55,374 nt of DNA from an uncultured Algibacter sp. (GTDB taxonomy: Bacteria > Bacteroidota > Bacteroidia > Flavobacteriales > Flavobacteriaceae): NCBI RefSeq assembly GCF_947495675.1, contig NZ_CANLZX010000025.1, forward strand, positions 1 to 55,374, read 5' to 3'. Each line of letters starts with the position of its first letter. Within the stretch, counting starts at the first letter, position 1. Made by a program: the position numbers and the translations under genes. The notes under the pieces were generated by a model. The model was not told where the DNA came from and did not search any database. It saw only the letters and a list, made by a program, of their open reading frames with translations. Shown in pieces: positions 52,890 through 55,374 of this stretch.

Positions 52890-55187
52890 CTAAAAATTAT
52901 AATTAAAGTTAATGCCACTATAATAATTAACTGGATTGCCTGGGTAGTAGTATCTGGGAGCGTTACCATTAAAACCAGATGCATTTATTAATATTTGTGA
53001 TGCATATTTTTCATTAAGTACATTATTTAAGCCAAAGTATATGTTTAATTTTAAAGTTTTATTTAAATTTATTAAATAGCCAATTTTAAAATTTGTTAAG
53101 TTGTAACTATTAGTATATAAATTGTTGTTGTCTGTAATTGGCATGCTCCCTACATACTGGTGGTTTATATTTCCATACAAATTAAAAGCAAATTTAAAAT
53201 CTATACCAGCATTAAATATTTGGTTTGGCACACCTGTTAAATCATTACCAGAATAGTTATTGGTATTATCTATAAACTCCTTAAATATAAAATTATTTAG
53301 AGTGTAATTTAAAAATGTATTAACAGTTGTGTTTTCTTTTTTTATCCAATCATAATTTAATGCAATTTCAAATCCATCATGTTGAGTATTGCCAGCGTTA
53401 ATACCTATAAATTCATCTTGTGCTGTTCTTCTAGAAACCAAAAGGTTTTTAATGTTTAATCGGTATACTAAAACATTAAAATGTAATTTGTTTTTTAGAA
53501 TAGTACCTCGAGAACCAAGTTCAAAATTCCAACCTGTTTCTGGTTTTAAACTCGTATTTATTTGGCCATTTGGTAAAAGTGTTTCATTAAGTGAGATAGG
53601 AGAAAATCCATGACTAATACTTGTAAAAACACTTAAGTTTTTTGTTAATAAATGTGATGCTCCAAGTTTTGGAGAAATAATACTTTTATAATTAAACCTT
53701 CCGGATTGATCTGGGTTTTCATCAGAAAACACAAAGTTGTCAACTAACTTGTAAGCTGTTTTATTTAAGTTTAAACCCAAAGAAACTGTTGTTTTATTTG
53801 ATACTTCGTAATTAGTTTCAGTAAAAACATTGAAATAATTTCTTTTTTCTTTAAAGTTTGAAAGTTTATCACCTTTAATACTTCCATTAGAATTGAGGTT
53901 ATTCTCATATAGATTTTCAAAAGTTTCATACTTATAACTATCTCTAAAAAGTTCGCCACCAAAAGTATATGTTAGTTTTTTATTAAATAACTTGGAATGG
54001 CCTAATATTCGTGTTCTAAAGCCAAACGCAAATAAGTTTTCTTCCAAAACATTAAATGGTCTTGGTTCATATCCATTTCTAAAAGAGGTAAAGAGACTAG
54101 TTGCTAGCTTAAAATTGGTTTTAAATTCATGATTCCATGATAGTCCTAAAATACCACGTTTAGAATCTTCATACCCTTGCGCTTGTTTCCATGTAAAAGC
54201 AGCTTTTTTAGGATTGTTTAAATAATCGGTTTTATTAATAGAGCTAGGTATAAATGCTTTTAAATCAACGTAGCTTGCTAAAATTGATACATCGTTTTTT
54301 ATATCAATAAAATGATTTGTGTTAAAGGTGAAAGTTTGCCTGTTATAATTATTGTTTTCACGATAACTATCGCTGTGTGTATTGCTATAAATTGCTCTGT
54401 AACTATTTTTACTGGTACCATGATTCATATTTATAATGCCTTTTGTTAAACCAAAAGAACCAAAAGATAATTCTGTATTTAGTTCTGTTTGATTTAAATG
54501 GGCTTTTTGTGCTTTTAAGTTAATAATGCCACCAAGTCCAGCACCATAAATACTTGAAGCTGCACCTTTATTAATTTCAAAACGTGAGATAGAAGCAAGT
54601 TCAAAATCTTCAATATTAGTTTCTCCACTTCCATTTGTTAATGGAATATCATTGAAATAAGCTCTAATTTTTGATGTTCCAAAAAGATTTCTAGAGCCTA
54701 TGCCTCTTATAGTAATTCTATTTGTATTAAGGGCTCCATTTTGCATAAATACGCCAGGAGTTCTGTTTAAAACTTTTGAAAAATCTATATTATTAAAGCG
54801 TTTTATATCATTTAATGTAATAATACTAATTGATGCAGTTTCTTTTATAAGTTTTTTAGGTATTTGATTAGCATTTACTATTATCTCGTTTAATTCTGAA
54901 GGGTTAATATTTAATTGAATAATATGGAGTTTGCCAAAGTTTAGTTTAATAAGTTTTATTGAATATCCATTTTTTTTAAACAAGTAATCGCCCGGTTCTG
55001 AAACTTTAAATGAGCCGTCTAAATTTGATGTTGTGCTTTTTTTTGTGTCAATATTTGTAATTTCAACTAAGCTTAAATTTAAATTATTATCATCAATTAT
55101 TTTACCGTTAATTTTAGATTGGCCATAACTTGTTAATGTTGAGGCTAAAAAGAAAATAAATAATATGTTTTTTGAAAGTAAGTACAC
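52890..55187 (-). CDS. TonB-dependent receptor
   Basis: The 765-residue outer-membrane receptor has a signal peptide (LLSKNILFIFFLASTLTSYGQ), a short carboxypeptidase-regulatory-like N-terminal domain (about 24-95), a plug (about 108-220: ISIITLNDIKRFNNIDFSKVLN, ITIRGIGSRNLFGTSKIRAYFND) and a barrel ending in an aromatic strand (GINFNYNF). Barrel motifs resemble the ferric-siderophore/vitamin B12 receptor group. From operon context (28 bp before PQQ dehydrogenase) it may import PQQ, a sugar or a ligand; this is inference. Confidence 0.88.
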   Translation of the reverse strand: MYLLSKNILFIFFLASTLTSYGQSKINGKIIDDNNLNLSLVEITNIDTKKSTTSNLDGSFKVSEPGDYLFKKNGYSIKLIKLNFGKLHIIQLNINPSELNEIIVNANQIPKKLIKETASISIITLNDIKRFNNIDFSKVLNRTPGVFMQNGALNTNRITIRGIGSRNLFGTSKIRAYFNDIPLTNGSGETNIEDFELASISRFEINKGAASSIYGAGLGGIINLKAQKAHLNQTELNTELSFGSFGLTKGIINMNHGTSKNSYRAIYSNTHSDSYRENNNYNRQTFTFNTNHFIDIKNDVSILASYVDLKAFIPSSINKTDYLNNPKKAAFTWKQAQGYEDSKRGILGLSWNHEFKTNFKLATSLFTSFRNGYEPRPFNVLEENLFAFGFRTRILGHSKLFNKKLTYTFGGELFRDSYKYETFENLYENNLNSNGSIKGDKLSNFKEKRNYFNVFTETNYEVSNKTTVSLGLNLNKTAYKLVDNFVFSDENPDQSGRFNYKSIISPKLGASHLLTKNLSVFTSISHGFSPISLNETLLPNGQINTSLKPETGWNFELGSRGTILKNKLHFNVLVYRLNIKNLLVSRRTAQDEFIGINAGNTQHDGFEIALNYDWIKKENTTVNTFLNYTLNNFIFKEFIDNTNNYSGNDLTGVPNQIFNAGIDFKFAFNLYGNINHQYVGSMPITDNNNLYTNSYNLTNFKIGYLINLNKTLKLNIYFGLNNVLNEKYASQILINASGFNGNAPRYYYPGNPVNYYSGINFNYNF

Positions 55188-55278
55188 TATTAAAATTAAA
55201 AATTTGTAGCCACTAAATTATGCTTTTTAAACAATAAATATTTTTTAAAAATTGTAATTGTGAAATGAATAAATAAAC

Positions 55279-55286
55279 TATATTTG
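55279..55286 (+). promoter_or_regulatory. Promoter of the tRNA-Pro gene
   Basis: TATATTTG with TTG at 55258-55260, 21 bp upstream. The tRNA begins 24 bp later. Confidence 0.6.
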
Positions 55287-55309
55287 CATCCGTTATAAGA
55301 TAACCAATT

Positions 55310-55374
55310 CGGGGTGTAGCGTAGCCCGGTTATCGCGCCGCGTTTGGGACGCGGAGGTCGCAGGTTCGAATCCT
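55310..55374 (+). tRNA. tRNA-Pro (TGG anticodon), cut by window end
   Basis: The acceptor 5' strand CGGGGTG, anticodon stem CCGCG/CGCGG around loop TTTGGGA (anticodon TGG), and the T-arm GCAGGTTCGAATCC are visible. The 3' acceptor strand lies beyond the window, so this is a partial gene. Confidence 0.9.

Overview
The window is chromosomal DNA of a marine-type Flavobacteriaceae (Bacteroidota). It is strongly AT-rich. Its promoters carry the Bacteroidota -7 box TAnnTTTG. Lineage markers include gldI, SecDF as one chain, a cyclophilin-FKBP lipoprotein, a GatB-AspRS fusion, large TonB-type receptors, a DUF5683 protein beside parAB, and a long signal peptidase I with an N-terminal membrane domain. 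I cannot name the genus.

Layout. (1) 1-5164 is accessory: a three-gene restriction-modification module (controller, N6-adenine methylase, PD-(D/E)XK nuclease). It lies between near-identical inverted 13-mers and two copies of an 84-86 bp stem-loop element with three GCGTTGGC motifs. Further hairpins and a gene-less stretch look like a decayed neighbouring cassette. (2) 5165-10322 is the gatC-gatA-gatB/aspS operon, which makes Asn-tRNA(Asn) indirectly. Ahead of gatC is what looks like a classical ribosome-mediated attenuator: a 15-codon leader peptide with 10 Asn codons, an antiterminator and a strong intrinsic terminator. I consider this the main discovery candidate. (3) 10323-18952: gyrB, an outer-membrane protein, mdh, a SecD-like small protein and secDF. 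(4) 19235-25654: a minus-strand group with a DHH phosphoesterase, gldI, a double immunophilin, lgt and a DUF192 lipoprotein; then a PhoD-like phosphatase and ndk. (5) 25739-28206: three tandem cold-shock genes, a DUF721 gene and recF. (6) 28346-34793: a TPR protein, ribH, two small paired membrane proteins, mutL, two rhomboid proteases and an EEP-family hydrolase. (7) 34805-41191: DUF6122, WbqC, an M15 peptidase, lepB, dapB, DUF5683, parB and parA, all minus strand. (8) 41321-55187: a TonB-type outer-membrane barrel with two tandem membrane-sensor AraC regulators; udk, an FtsB-like gene and methylmalonyl-CoA mutase split around a lipoprotein gene; then a TonB receptor, PQQ sugar dehydrogenase and cytochrome c operon. 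(9) A tRNA-Pro runs off the right end.

How the parts fit: most genes are housekeeping and arranged in tight operons closed by intrinsic terminators. The regulatory story worth pursuing is Asn-tRNA sensing upstream of the enzymes that make Asn-tRNA. Several apparent TTG starts are actually the TTTG of promoter -7 boxes, so I moved those gene starts downstream.
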